A stretch of DNA of 64,000 bases from Mesorhabditis belari (GCA_958450365.1 CAUEEP010000743.1:4084001-4148000), one strand, 5' to 3'; positions 12,799 to 25,403 are shown, numbered from the stretch's first letter. The notes: a model not told the origin generated them from the sequence alone. A program made the numbers and translations.

Positions 12799-15700
12799 AT
12801 GTCAAAAACAAATCGACGAGCTGAAAGTTCAAAAGGGTCCTCATTTCAGTATGACAGTGACGATGGACTACGAGCGGTAAAAAAAAAAATAAAATTGTAA
12901 AAGAAATTATATTGTTGTTTAGGAAATCGAGCGTATAACCGCTCCCCCATGCGGTCCAGGCAGGAAACGAACGTCGGCCAGTGATTCGGATGCTCCCGAG
13001 AAATGGAAATCGAATAACGCCACTTATTGTGTAGCTTGTAAAGTGAGTTTAGAAAAGGAAATCCTGGAAACTTGATGAAATTTTCCAGGAAGGAGGTGAA
13101 CTTCTTTGTTGTGATATGTGTCCCGCATCTTTTCACTTGAGTTGTCACGAGCCACCCCTTTCACAAGAGGATTTACCGTCAGGTTGGCTTAGGTCATCAT
13201 TTTCACAAAAAATTTCTATTCCAGGCAAATGGATGTGTAACCGATGCACAAGAACACCAGCAAATCAACGATGCGAAAAGAAAAAAGCTGGCGAGGTTAG
13301 TGAACAGTTATTTGTTGTTAAAACCTCACTACGAAAACAACATCGAAATTTAGTATGCGGAAAACGAGCGGAATAAAACGGCCATAAAGCGACTTTTCAA
13401 GGAATACGAACAAAAAGCGGAGATTGGAGATCCGACAACCGGTTATCTCGATCCACTCAGCTTACTAGCAAAGTAGATTTGATTTAGAAAAAAAAAATTC
13501 AACTCAAAATCTGTTTAGAACCGCGCTAGCTGTAAATCCCGAAGCTTACGAGTTACCCGATGAGCTTAGCGGCTCTAGAGTACCTCTTCCCTATGATGAG
13601 CTCCGAAAATCACGAAATCCCGTCAAAAATGGGATTTGTGCATATTGTCAGAGGTTTGTTTAAACAGTGAACCTGTTTCGAGTTAGCTTAATCCAAAATT
13701 TGTCCAATCTGGACAGAATTTCTGCATCCTTTTTTTGCTAGAGTGGGACAAATACGACCTTTTTTTTGCGTATTCGGAGTTTTGCGTACTTTTTTGGGCA
13801 GTTGGGAATGGCTGACGATATTATAAATAATTTAGTGATAAAATATACTATAGAGCAAAAAGATACCCAAAAAGTCGAGCGTTTTTTACACGTTTAAGGC
13901 AGTTCCTTGTTATAATGGGTAAAATGTCCCGGGTGCGCTAAAAAAGGTCGCATTTCAGATACTAGATTTCCAATGAAATTACAGTAATCAACATCGATCG
14001 CTAAAACCAATATAACCAATCATTACTGTTACAGTAACCATTAGAACTTTGAATGATTTAGATTTGGTCGAGAGTCAATCCCATTGCTCTCGTGCGATTT
14101 TTGCCCTCTCGTTTGGCACCTCGATTGTTTGACACCCCCGTTGGCTGCTCCACCAAAAGACAAATGGATGTGCCCGGATCATGTCGAACACTTAGTGGTA
14201 AGTCAAAAAACAAAAATTCAATTGTGTATCTATTATGTTTCAGGATCGCTGCTTATTGGACTCTGTTTCATTGACGAGACGAATGGAACTCTGGAATCAA
14301 TACGCTCAACAGCCCGTCGATCCAGCTATCGTCGAACGATCCTTTTCCGCAGTATGATATTCAACGTTTACAAATTCAAATATTTGTAGACAATTCGCGA
14401 AAAAGACCGCTCACAACCGGCACCCCCGCCAACAAAGAAGAAACGAAAAGAAAGAAATTCGACACTCCGAGACCTCTGCTTGGTTGCCAACTCGATTTCT
14501 AGATTCGAAAAAAGTTGTTAGTTAAACTAGATTCTTTTTCAATATAATTAAAATGCAATAATAACTTTCTTTCTTTTCAATTTCCTTTTTAGATGCTTTA
14601 CATTGTCCACAAGGACCGAGTACCTCGAATAGATCGCTCAACAACAGAAATTTTGTCAATCAAAAATTTGAACCAATGGTTTGTGTTAATCTAAACGATT
14701 TTCTTTACTTTGAATATTTAGGAAGTTGAATCAAATGAAATCAGGGATTTAATTGTTTCTTCGCTCGTTGCCACAATTTTTAACACTCATGAAGTGAAGA
14801 GGTAATGAAGACGATAAATACTCTAATAAAAGAAAGAAAAGAAAAGAAGTTAGACTACGCGACTGTACGGGAAGGTGGGGTTCTATTAGAGTGGGGGTAG
14901 GCTGATTTCCGCCATTTTATTTGCGCAACTCACCATAACTTTCTTCTAAGTAGGCCAATCTTTATGATTTTGGTTTCATTTTGTAGATCTCAATAAGTGC
15001 AACAAAATGACACCAAAAATCATAAGGATTAGCCCACTTAGAAAGAAGTTATGGCGAGTTGCGCAAATGACCCAGTTGCAGAAATTAGCCTACCCCTTAG
15101 AGTATTTACAGTAATTAAGTTAAAACAAGCATAAATTTAGAAATAATCCACTTGCAAATGAGGCTCAGCAACCGCTTGAACCCAAATTAATCAGCTCAAA
15201 TGAATGTCTTGGATTGATCGATATGTGCATGGCGAGGTTGAGTTTTTTTTTTTTAGCTATTTTTCTTTATCAAAGTATTTTTAGATTCGCATGCTCATCA
15301 GATCCGCGAGATCGTGTGATATTTCAACTAGCCTCCGAAAGATTGAAGCAAATCAATCGAGATGTACGTTTACAAATACATTTTTTAATTTATTTCCTAA
15401 TAGTGTCGAAAATATGATGAAGTCCCGAGCGATAAAAGTTCCAGTAAAAGCTCACTTGAGCGATAAAAAGTTGCACAAACTTGCGAGTTTTTAAACTAAA
15501 ATCTCTAAAATTTTGCCATAAAATGCAGATTTCATAAACACAACTATGGAAATAAACCAAATTGACGTCGAGAAAACTGAAAAAGTGTAAAAAAAATTAA
15601 GCATCCTTTTATTTTACAGTTTTTCGGTGATGAGTAAATGAAATTCTATTTGGTTTATTTCCATAGTTCCTATGGAAATAAACATCCTATGGAATCTGCA

Positions 15701-18700
15701 TGTTATGGCAAAATTTCAGAGATTTTTAGTTGAAAACTCGCAAGTTTATGCAACTTTTTATCGCTCGGATGAGTGGGCGAAGCTTCATCATTTTTTTTTT
15801 GAAACTACTATTAGGCAAAATACGGTAGATTTCATGTCATGCAGTTGATTTTAGGTTGCCGTGGTCGGACGACGAGCTGCTCAGCCGTTAAAGCCGGTCA
15901 CTCTCGAACAACAACTCACCGAGTATAATCATCATCGAGAGAGTCGAAAAGTAGGTGTGTTTTACATAACAAATTTGTTTGAGTGTTTAAAGTTATCACG
16001 TCATTTTTGTAGATTCCGAAAAAACGGCGCGCCGCGATCGAGAAAGTGCAACAGAAGGAGGCCCCGGAAGGATCTCCTGGTGGGAGAAGGCGTGGCCAAA
16101 AGAAAACCCCTCTAACACAAATTCCCAACACAGTGAGTTATTCATATTGGAAAATAGAACATAAGCATTGCTAACGTGATCACTTTTTAGATTCTCTCAA
16201 ACGGGAAACAAAAAGTGAACGGCGAGGAGCACCCAGTGGTCGTCGAGGCACGCGTGGGAGAGGTCGTGGACGTCCACCCAATACCAGTTAGCAAAAAAGT
16301 GGAGATAAAATTGAAAACATTGCTTAGATGGAACCACTCGAGAAACGGCTTCGACTAGAGAACTCGATTCCAAACGGCACGGCGAGAAAAATGAAAGAAT
16401 CGATGAAGAGGCAAACACCGATGCAAATCGATCCGAATCAAGACGATCGAATTCAGGTATAAAAGCAACTATTAGGCTTTTCCAGAAATTCTTTCGTTCC
16501 AAATAATTTGCCTTTCTAATGAAAAAAAACCCGTTGTTCAATTGGTGCATTTGTTGGTTTTAAAGGAAAGTACGAAAAGCAATGAAAAAACTTTCAAAAG
16601 CCTAATAATAGAAATTCATTATAAAAAATTATAGGTGGCACCGATGAGCCTGTTACTACAAGCAATCGCCGTGGCGGGGGATGCAAACGGGATCGTGGGC
16701 GCGGTGGGATGACAGGCAAAAGGGGAAGAGGTGGAACGCGTGGAGGGCACACACCAACCCCGACAGCCCCTCCTCCACAAGCACGCCTCCAATCACCCCC
16801 ACCAAAAACTCTTTCACGGAGAGGTCGTCGTCCTCGACATGCAACAGCCTTTTCCAATGCCTCAGTCAATTTCTCTAGTTCATCCATCCCAAAGCGATCG
16901 CTAAAAGTCCCCAATTTTACATTAACGTTCGTTCATTTCTCTCGCTTTAAAAAAAAACATTTTTAGGCTCTACACTTTAAATCAAATACGGAAATCTTTG
17001 GAAGAAAAAGAATTGGCGCAGTTTCAAGAACTTGATCAGGTTAAAAGCATCAATATAATTGAAAATGATGAAAGTTTAGAGCAATCGAGCCTTGCTACCG
17101 GAGCGGCGATTCTCTGAGGCTGAGTTGGCTCGACTCGTTCGCAATCAACTCATCGCACAAATGAGAATCGCACAAATCACCGAACCATCGACACTCGCAA
17201 ATGCCTTCTTGCTTCATCATGTAAGTGAAAATGAATCGGCTGATGAATCGGCTTTTAGCTCTCTGTTGCCGGTCGACTACCATCGACGGTTTTGGCTCAA
17301 CCATCTCCGTCAGTCAAGCCTCCAAGGTATACATAATATACCATAAATACTCTAATAGAACGCCACCTCGTACAGTCACGTAGTCTAACTTCTTTTTAGA
17401 AAATCATGCGCGAAAAATCTAACTTTACGTGACTGTACGTCCGTCATTATTGGGGTGGCGTTCTATTAGAGTGTTTACGGTAGGCAATAGCACAAGTGCC
17501 AAGTCGTAGCTTCTGATATTAACATATTGTTTTAGCCTACCATTCAATATCAGAACTGGGATCACTGAAAAGTTGCCACAAAACACTTGGTTCCCGGGTG
17601 CCGCCTCGATTATTCATGATCATGTTTGTTTAAGTTTAAAATACCAAATAATCAACTAAAGTTCTTAGAATTATGTATTAATTTCGATAAATGCAGTACC
17701 ATATAATGGCAATGGGAAACAACAAAGCGGCACACATTCTCAGCCACCACCTCTTCAAGATGAGCACCTGCAACCGAAGTCTTCACATGAAAAAGCCGAG
17801 CCAGCTCTCGTTCTATCTGAGTCTGAATCCGAATCAGACCAGTCTGAGCTTGTTGAAGGAATTCCAGAAATTAAAGAAGAACAAATCGAACAGCAAGCTA
17901 TGAAAACAATCAAAATAGCCTCAGTTGAAGAAAATTTACCTCAAGTAGTGAAAGGGATTTTGGATGAAATGAAAGAGAAAATTGTTGAAATCGAAGACGA
18001 AGAGATTCGAAGAGCAAATTTGCAGAATGAGATTTTGGATAGTGTTGTCGAGGAAGTGGTTCGTCAGGTGAAATTAAAGTAAACTTACTTGATTGACAGA
18101 AAATTTAGGCACGAGAGCATCAACGGCATCAACGGGCTGTATTAATGGACAATGTTGTGGATGAAGTGATCAGAAAAGGGTTGACCGAGAGAGAAATTGA
18201 GAAGCTGGAAGGTTTGCAAGAATTTTTGTCAACAATTCCGGATACAATTCGAAATTGAATATTGAAATATAGTGGAATTTTAAAGCTATATAAAGAAATA
18301 ATAATATTGAAAAGTGATAAAATTTTAGCGTCAGATGACCCGAATACAAGTCAAGAGAAGCGAGCTGTATTAATGGACAATGTTGTGGATGAAGTGATCA
18401 GAAAAGGGTTGGCCGAGAGAGAAATTGAGAAGCTGGAAGGTTTGCAAGAATTTTTGTCAACAATTCCGGATACAATTCGAAATTGAATATGGAAATATAG
18501 TGAAATGTTAAAGCCATATAAAGACATAATAATATTGAAAAGTGATAAAATTTTAGCGTCAGGTGATCCGAATACGCGTCGAGAGAAACGAGCTGAAAGA
18601 CGACGAAGAGCCAGGAAAAGGAAAAGAGTACAATTTGAAAGGATGCAAACAGAAAAAGTAAGTAGAATTTAATATTATTATTGAAAGATATCTGATAACT

Positions 18701-19479
18701 ACTATAGCTTTTCAGGTGAAAACGCCAGTTTCTCGAACGGAGCTTCGTCGAAGGATTGTTTATGCACAAGGCGAGCCGAGCGGTATCGGGCGATGGCTTT
18801 CTTGTCCATACGATTCAAGTAAAAATTAAAATTCTAAATTGAAACAAAAAGATTGTAAAATTAACAATTTAGGGCATTTTGATGAAAGTCTTCCTTTGTT
18901 GGCTGAGCTTCACTCGGATTTCGGTTCCACAAAACCACTGGCAATTCAACGAGAGCTGACAACGGTGGGAAATGTTTCTTTATAAAAAGACTGCATTTAA
19001 AGCTTAATTTTAACTTGTTCCGCTATTTACAAAGGCTTTCTTTCAGTTGGGAACAGACGGGAGTTGTCATGTGCAGCTAGATGAAATGGTCGATGATTTC
19101 TGTTATGGAATTGCGCAAAGACATGCTGATATCGTTTTTGATATGGTTTGAACTCAAAAAAAGAAAGGAAAATGACAAAATTTATAGGTCAAGTATCGAT
19201 TTGAGTTACGGGTGGCGGCTGGGGAGCGAGTTTTCGTGAATGGCGTTTGTTATGGAGGTGCTGAGGTCGAGGCTTCACAATGTATTTGTGCGCTTGAAGA
19301 GAAACGAGAGATAAAGGTGAGATTTGAGTTTATGCCTAGAAACTCATTCAACTTTAGTATAGCTCACATAGAAATCTACGAAATTTCAGCCAGAGAGCCG
19401 TCGAGTTTGGCTGAACAACGGTGACTGTATCCGACTTGGCTGTGCGCTGCTTATCTTCCGTTCTCGTTACACTTCTTAA
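12799..19479 (+). CDS. PHF12 (Pf1)-like chromatin protein: two PHD fingers, AT-hooks, FHA domain
   Basis: PHF12 is a chromatin reader that recruits SIN3/HDAC repressor complexes in the nucleus. About 31 exons give some 1,192 residues. PHD1 spans exons 12923-13042, 13089-13182 and 13225-13295 ([18 protein letters not shown]). PHD2 lies in 13519-13653 and 14062-14197 ([28 protein letters not shown]). RG-rich AT-hook-like motifs (GRGRGRP, GKRGRG, RRGRRPR) are in exons 16191-16286 and 16635-16926. An [17 protein letters not shown] helix at 17080-17220 is a possible SIN3-interaction segment. An FHA-like domain is encoded by the last exons (19047-19145, 19188-19316, 19390-19479). Reading the AT-hook frame needs the donor at 16080 (CCTG-GTGGGA) rather than the better-looking one at 16133. 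Exon 18109-18211 is partly duplicated as 18329-18439. Confidence 0.85.
13742..13956. repeat. Degenerate copy of the GGGACAAATGCGACC palindrome family
   Basis: Within the 13654-14061 intron, the left end (AGTGGGACAAATACGACC, then poly-T and GCG) and the right end (GGTGCGCTAAAAAAGGTCGCATTT) match the ends of the elements at 31014, 39417 and 39942. The right end is in inverted orientation. Confidence 0.55.
14816..15116. repeat. MITE, family 'TACCGTAAATACTCTAAT' copy 1
   Basis: Intronic element with AATACTCTAAT at one end and its complement (TTAGAGTATTTACAG) at the other. A secondary palindrome inside pairs 'gcgcaactcaccataacttt' with its complement. It shares the 'actacgcgactgtacg' segment with the copies at 17339 and 19531. 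Confidence 0.65.
15416..15789. repeat. Foldback element in PHF12-like intron
   Basis: Inverted repeat pairing GATGAAG...CGAGCGATAAAA on the left with TTTTATCGCTCG...CTTCATC on the right. Interior stretches ('ctatggaaataaaccaaa' and complement) also pair. It occupies most of the 15364-15854 intron. Confidence 0.7.
17339..17482. repeat. MITE, family 'TACCGTAAATACTCTAAT' copy 2
   Basis: 144-bp palindrome: TACCATAAATACTCTAATAG on the left, CTATTAGAGTGTTTACGGTA on the right, each followed inward by a 'gtacagtcacgtagtctaac'-type arm. It lies in the 17327-17535 intron. Confidence 0.75.
18136..18591 (+). repeat. 228-bp tandem duplication of an exon plus intron
   Basis: Two nearly identical 228-bp units lie head to tail (18136-18363, 18364-18591). 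Each carries the coding block [12 protein letters not shown]...REIEKLE, the donor (GAAG-GTTTGC), the intron and the next acceptor. The unit length is 76 codons, so the duplicated exon (18329-18439) can be spliced in frame. The two units differ at only a few bases, so the duplication is recent. Confidence 0.85.
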
Positions 19480-21475
19480 AAAGTTATTCTAACTAAAATA
19501 TCAATCAGATTCCCAGCAATAATATTTTGTTACCGTAAATACTGTAATATTACCCCACCCCCATAATGACAGTGCGGAGTGTTGCGTAGTCTAGCTTTGA
19601 ACGAGTGTTTCTCGACACTGGTTTATGCTACAATGCGCGCTTAGTTATCAAAAAATAGCTGAAATTCAGGGCTATTTTTTGATACCAAAGACGCATTTTT
19701 TGAAAGTACGGGCGCTTCGAAAAAAATGAAATACTAAAAAACTTTTGCGACTACGCGACTGTACGAGGGCGGTGGGGTACTATTACAGTATTTACGGTAG
19801 GAATACTGCACAGTCCAAGTTTTATCGCCCCGCTACAGTATGAAAAGATTTAGACAGACGGAATACTTTTAAAGATTTTCAATCGAATGTTTGAAAATTT
19901 CATTTGGTATACGCGCGTCATAGTTCTTTTACAATCATATTTTCTATATTTTTTTCCGGATTCAGTTGACCTAACTGAATACCGAATCTTTTAGCAGATA
20001 TAAAGCATAATAATTAAAATTTTCTATCCGATTTTGAAGAAATTTCAATAAACAAATCTTTTCTAGTCAAATTTGTCCCTTTTTCCTCTTATGTGGCCGG
20101 TTCCACATTCCATTTTCTGTAAAAATCCCAGACTTTTCCCCTTTTTTTTACCCTTATCCTCAAACGTATCGCATTTAATCTTCAATATGGGTATGGCTAT
20201 TGAATTTTAGAGATTGTGACCTCAGAGAATATTTTTTGAATTTGAATTTGAATTTGTTATGTTCATGCAACTGGGTACTCGAAAACGCGGTGTATCGGCG
20301 ATTAGCCTTTCGCCTTCTTTTTACTGATTTTGAATCTGTTTTGTTTTTGTGATTTCCCTTCCTGAAACCTTTAATTTCACTCAGGTTTTTTTTTAAAAAT
20401 GTTTGATATGTTGGATTGATGATTATATTCTATTTTCTATCTTTTGCGCAAATAAATCCTTCAATCCGTTTTTCTCAATTTTTTTTTTGTGTCAAGAGAG
20501 GTTTTCTTCCTACAAAAAAAATGTATTTCCCTCGCTAATTATTGAAATATGAGCAATAAGAAGAAGGAAAAAGGGATGAATTCAAGGGAGATTTTGATTG
20601 ACATTCGATTTCCCCGGGGACCTTGAGGGAACAGCCCGCCTTTTCCCCTTTTCTCATTTCAAATGTCATTATCGAGCTTTTAAAGCTGCCGACTTTGGGG
20701 GACGAAGAGATCACTTTATTAAATTAGTTATAAATTTTAATAATCAGTAAATGATTATACTGTTTGCATAGGATTTATAAATCTTATAGATCATCTAATA
20801 TTTACTCCTTTTCGGATAATTTTTCAGTGAAAACTAGCAAGCTTTGATCATATTTCCATTTTAGATTTTATATCAAAATTTCTCTGAGTTTAGCTGTATT
20901 AATTTGACCTAGCATGGATTTTATTTTAAAAACTACAACCCAGAAGTACCCATGCTTTTGAGAATAGGAACATTCCTTTCCTTTCCCAGATGACTCTTCT
21001 GTTCTTTATGCTTTTGTTTTTTTTCTTTTTCTTATTGGTTCTTTATGTTAAAGTGTTCTGTTTTTGGTCGAGGAAATCGTCACTTATGCGAGATTGGAAA
21101 GAGGGTGGGGGTGAAGGGAGAAATATAGGAAAGGAAAGGGGAGGGGTATCCCCGGGCGACCATACCCCCTTTTCTGGGGTACGCTAACATGGGACCACTC
21201 TTTTCTCTGAAAAGAATTACGAGAATAGCTCTTTCTCCATCATTCTCCCTTCCTTTTTCTTTTCTCTCATGCACACCCCATCGACCACGATTTTTGACTA
21301 ATGTTCTCTGTTTTTCTGAACCTCCTTTTTTTCAGCTTCACTACAAACATTTTTCTCTTTGCAAGCTTAGCCGCTTTTGCTTATCCGAGCTTTTAACGGA
21401 TTAACCCATCAAATTTCCGTTTTCCTATTCAAATCTGCTACTTCACTGTGACAAATGACCGACTTTTCAGGCTCG
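19480..21475. other. Intergenic region between PHF12-like gene and unc-119
   Basis: Contains a MITE (19531-19799), then AT-rich DNA with homopolymer runs. The stretch 21100-21470 is pyrimidine-rich and is probably the unc-119 5' region; TTTTCAG at 21464-21470 is an acceptor just before the start. The short frames at 20990-21404 are not supported as genes. Confidence 0.45.
19531..19799. repeat. MITE, family 'TACCGTAAATACTCTAAT' copy 3
   Basis: 269 bp beginning TACCGTAAATACTGTAATA and ending in its reverse complement. The inner arms carry the shared 'gcgactgtacg' block. It lies just downstream of the PHF12-like stop codon. Confidence 0.75.
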
Positions 21476-23296
21476 ATGATGAAATCAGAGGCGGTAATCA
21501 TGGCACCGCTCACTGAGACTGAATTGTCGCAGAGAGAGGTGATCAAGCCACAAGATGTCCTTCGACTACCAGCTATTACTCAAGGTTTTAAAGCATTCTT
21601 TCTTTTTTTTTTGATTCAATTTGTTTAGATTATCTATGCAAACCATCAGCGAACATCTATGAGATTGAATTCACGAGATTCAAGATTCGAGACCTTGAGA
21701 CGGACACAGTGCTCTTCGAAATCGAAAAGCCTCCAGGTACCAAAGTAGTTCATTAGAGTAAAATGCAAAGAATTGATTTGTTTTCAAATTTAAATCAGCC
21801 TCAGATGAATGCAATGGTGCGCATTCTCCTGAAGAGCAAGCCGAACCATCGAGATATGTTCGATATCGATTCACGCGAGATTTCCTCAAATTGAAACACG
21901 TGGGAGCGACGGTGAGTGTGCTTTTAAATCATAAATGATTTTTGAAGTTAGAAAAATCTTTTAAGCTTTTAAAATAAGAATTGTTTAGGTGGAGTTCACC
22001 GTGGGCTCAAAGCCGATCAATCGATTTCGCATGATTGAACGACATTTCTTTAAGGTTTGCATTTTCTGCACATTATGGTCATCGTCTAGTGTCAATACGT
22101 TGAATTACTATTTGAAAATGATTTGTTTTAGGATCGTATGTTGAAGGCGTTCGATTTCGAGTTCGGTTTTTGTATACCGAATTCGCGAAACACGTGTGAG
22201 CACATCTACGAGTTTCCGCAATTGAGCCAAGCACTTTGTGAGTTTCGAAAGCAAAGTTGAAACTGAGGGTGTTCCAAAAAAAAAGTCAATTCAGCTCGAT
22301 TTCTCTCAGAATTTCTAGTGGCTCCTGGTGGTTGTTGTGGTGCTAAAGTGAATATTTTGGGCAGGCATTCACTTTTTTTTCCGATTTCATGGCTTCTCAG
22401 CCAGCTGTGACCACCATGAGATTTTTGCCACACGATTAAAACTTTATATTGGCATCGTGGTGTTATTTTAGAGTTAACATGTAAACTAACATTGTGAACC
22501 AAACACTTTATTGATCGGCATTTCCTTGGAAAAAACGGGACAATTCTTTAAAAAAGGCGAGTTTAAAATCTTTTATTTACGATAGATTAGGTTATAATGT
22601 AGATGAATAAAGTGTTTGGCGAAAAATCGAGTTGAACTGCTTTTTTTTTTGGAACACCCTGTAATTGTGTTAGAGACATAGACAGTACAAAGGTATATAT
22701 ATATAAGGATATATCAAAGCCAGGCAACAGTTCTAGAATAGTCTAATAGAAAGTTTCAATCATCCAACTAGTTATGGCTCTAGTTATATATATGCTTTAT
22801 TCAGTTGAATAGCGACACGACAAAATCACAATAATTACCCGGGACACCACTCAAAACACACCCAAAAGATAAATGGATACCCAAGAAGCCAGGACAATTG
22901 CCGAAATTGCGGCTTTAAATCTAGCCAAGGTGGAAATATCACGAACATGAGGGGGTAAAATGGCAACAGTTCTAGAATAGTCTAATAGAAAAGTTTCAAT
23001 CATCCAACTAGTTATGGCTCTAGCTAGAAGAGTTTCATTATTTATAGATCTAGTTAGAAAAGTTTCATTATTTATAGATCCAATTAAACCTTTCAAGGTG
23101 TAAGCTAATAAAAAGCAATGTTTTTCGATAAAATTTCTGATATAATCGAATACTGAATGCAGTTAGAATGACTAGATAACGGTTTTCAGATGATGAGATG
23201 GTTGAGTGCCCGTATGAGACCCGATCGGATAGTTTCTATTTTGTTGACGACGTCCTTATCATGCACAACAAAGCCGATTATGCATATGATGGGTGA
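21476..23296 (+). CDS. unc-119: UNC-119 lipid-binding trafficking chaperone
   Basis: UNC-119 binds acylated N-termini of G-protein alpha and related cargo and helps carry them to axons and cilia. Six exons (21476-21584, 21629-21736, 21799-21911, 21989-22054, 22132-22237, 23190-23296) encode about 202 residues, close to the family size. The beta-sandwich core is evident: [59 protein letters not shown] and the C-terminal [21 protein letters not shown]. There are two adjacent ATGs (21476, 21479) and either could start. The final intron (952 bp) is enlarged by a TIR element and duplicated sequence. Confidence 0.96.
22265..22660. mobile_element. TIR element (AGGGTGTTCCAAAA ends) in last unc-119 intron
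   Basis: Left end AGGGTGTTCCAAAAAAAAAG and right end TTTTTTTTTTGGAACACCCT, with ~35-bp pairing arms that include 'ttcagctcgatt'. Interior blocks such as CGGGACAATTCTTTAAAAAA and 'ataaagtgtttgg' recur in the 44234-45220 element. Tc1/mariner-like non-autonomous element. Confidence 0.75.
22723..23024 (+). repeat. Direct repeat (~63 bp, two copies)
   Basis: GGCAACAGTTCTAGAATAGTC...CTCTAG occurs at about 22723-22785 and again at about 22962-23024 with one or two differences. It is followed by short repeats of 'ttagaaaagtttcattatttatagatc'. Confidence 0.7.
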
Positions 23297-25008
23297 TCTC
23301 TATACCCCTTTCCCCAAGTATTTGCTTTATATATATTTTTAATTATATGTATAATTTGATGTATAATTATAGATATTAAACTATTAACCTAACCAACTGT
23401 AGATATTAGATTGGTGAAGCACTTGCTCTTGGTGAGGCGTTTTCTAAAAGTGGCACAAAAGTTACCGTTGTTCCATTTAGTGGGCAGTCTACGGTAACTC
23501 TTCCATGATTACATCTTTTTAGAAAAAGCTTTTATCAAGATACGATCTATTAAATATTGCTCGACCATCCTGTTTTATAAAACCGGTTACCCTTTCCCTG
23601 AATTATTTGCTCTTCTCTTATAGTTGACTTTGGGTGAGCTTCGTTTGATTGAATCTGCTTCATTTCCTAAAATCTTTATTCTAATTTTTCAGCCAATAAT
23701 TTTAAGCGTTGCCAAACTTTTTTGTTCTTGTTTTTCTTTTGGGAATAGGTAAGAAAAAAGTCCATATGCTTATTCACCTTTAATTTCGCTAAATCCATAA
23801 AAGAATCTAGTCGTTGAGAAAGCTGGGCTTTATTTTCAGACTCGAGTTTTGTAGTTTTGCGATTTTTTTTTCCTTTAAAAAGAATCTCAATATTGAAATT
23901 TATACGATAGGAATTTATTCGTATCCTATAAAATATTGATATATATAAAGTATTGAAGTCTTTAGACTGAAGACTTTAGTCTAAAGTCTTCAGTCTAAAG
24001 ACTTTAGTCTAAAGTCTTCAGTCTAAAGACTTTAGTCTAAAGACTTCAGTCTTTTATCTAGCACAACTTTTAATAGTTTTCTATATCAATATTGAATTTT
24101 TCTTATTTAGCTTTCTTTTTTTTCAAATGGGTCCCTTTCTCTCGAAAACGTTCCACCGGCCACCCCCTGCCAGGTCTCTCTTATCCCCTTCTTTGAGGGA
24201 TTTAAGCAAAATACAAAATAGATACAAAATAAGCTTTCTCCTCAAATATTATATTTTCCGATCCACTTGTGCATGCACTTATTCTTTTTTTTGGATATTT
24301 ATGGAGTGCACAGGGCTTTTGACAGCGGCTTATTTCAAAATAGACGCTCAAGAGGCAGTGAATAAGTTTGAGCCTGGATTTGAACCCTATATAGCCTGGC
24401 TTTTGGCCATGGGCGTAGGTTTTGTCTAGCCGGGGCGTAGGTTTTGTCCAGCCGGGGCCTAGGGTCTGTAAGTCAGGTGAAGCCAGGTCAGAAGCTAGCT
24501 TCAGGCTTCGCTTCTGGCGGGGCTAGGTATGTACCTTTTGTGGGTCAAGCCTACAGTAAAACCAGTCTCTGGCCTGCTCTGAATGTTTGAAAACAACCTA
24601 ATCTGTGACCAAGTAAGCCATTTGAATCAAACTTTTGTATCCATAAATATCTTCTTTTCTTTTGTCTTCGTCGCATAATCCCGCAAATTGTGATTCTTTT
24701 AGTCTTGTCCATTTCAGCCTTTTTATTCTTTTTTCCCCACCAATGTGAAAAACAATGATCTCAAGCCTCTAGAAATCTTTCTTTTACAAAAACTTTATAT
24801 CTAGTTCTAGTTTTGATCTAAAAACAGACGAGGAATTTCTTAGTTGACTCAAGCAATCGCACATTTTGAAATGTTTTCATTTGCTTGCACAACAACCGTT
24901 AATGTGAATAAAGTTTTGACGGCTGATTCAACAAAAAGACAATAGAAAGAAAAGGCAAAGAAAATGTAATCACAAAATGGAATTTAATATTACCATTCAC
25001 AAGAAAAA
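23297..25008. other. Intergenic region downstream of unc-119
   Basis: Mostly AT-rich. It includes a palindromic tandem array (23956-24054) and a GC-richer patch at 24380-24540 with repeated 'gccggggc(g/c)tagg'. The ORF at 24127-24429 has no recognisable features. Confidence 0.4.
23956..24054. repeat. Alternating palindromic tandem repeat
   Basis: Repeats of AGTCTAAAGACTTT and AGTCTAAAGTCTTC alternate about seven times. Each unit is nearly self-complementary, so the array can form long hairpins. Confidence 0.8.
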
Positions 25009-25403
25009 ATGTTCTATAAACTTGCTTTTATCGTACTTTTTCTTCATTCATCGATAGCTTTGAAATGCTATGTTGGAACATTTGATGCGAGAAAAGATAT
25101 TGGGAAACAAGGGCCGGAAGATGTGGTAAGTGGAAATTAGAAACACACTTCATCTGGCGTACGATTTTCGTTTTTTTTTTTTAGGTTGAATGCAATCAAC
25201 GATGCGTCGTTGAGAACGGGTTTTTCGCGGACACCGAAACATATTTGTGCGGTATATGCTCAAAATGGGATAAGATCAAGAATTTGGGGATTTTTATGGT
25301 AAGAGTAGAGTTTGTGAGATGTAAATATTTATAGGGAATAGTCAATATAATCGATTGTTTTAACATAGATAGCTGCCGTTTGAAACAGAATCCAAGTCAA
25401 TAA
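25009..25403 (+). CDS. Small secreted cysteine-rich protein (Ly6/ET-module-like)
   Basis: Three exons (25009-25125, 25185-25298, 25335-25403) give about 99 residues. A signal peptide (MFYKLAFIVLFLHSSIA) is followed by LKCYVG and then by cysteine spacings CNQRC...CGIC...DCFNIDSC. This pattern resembles nematode three-finger/ET-module secreted proteins, which usually end in a C-C-x(4)-C motif. The second intron is only 36 bp; without it the frame would end at a TAG 11 codons further on. The last 11 codons lie inside a dispersed repeat that has an inverted copy at 29404-29594, so the C-terminus may be recent. No function can be assigned. Confidence 0.6.

Noticed and set aside
16197..16914. Open frames on the minus strand opposite PHF12-like exons
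   Set aside because: Antisense of the RG/Pro-rich coding exons; no splice context or domain.
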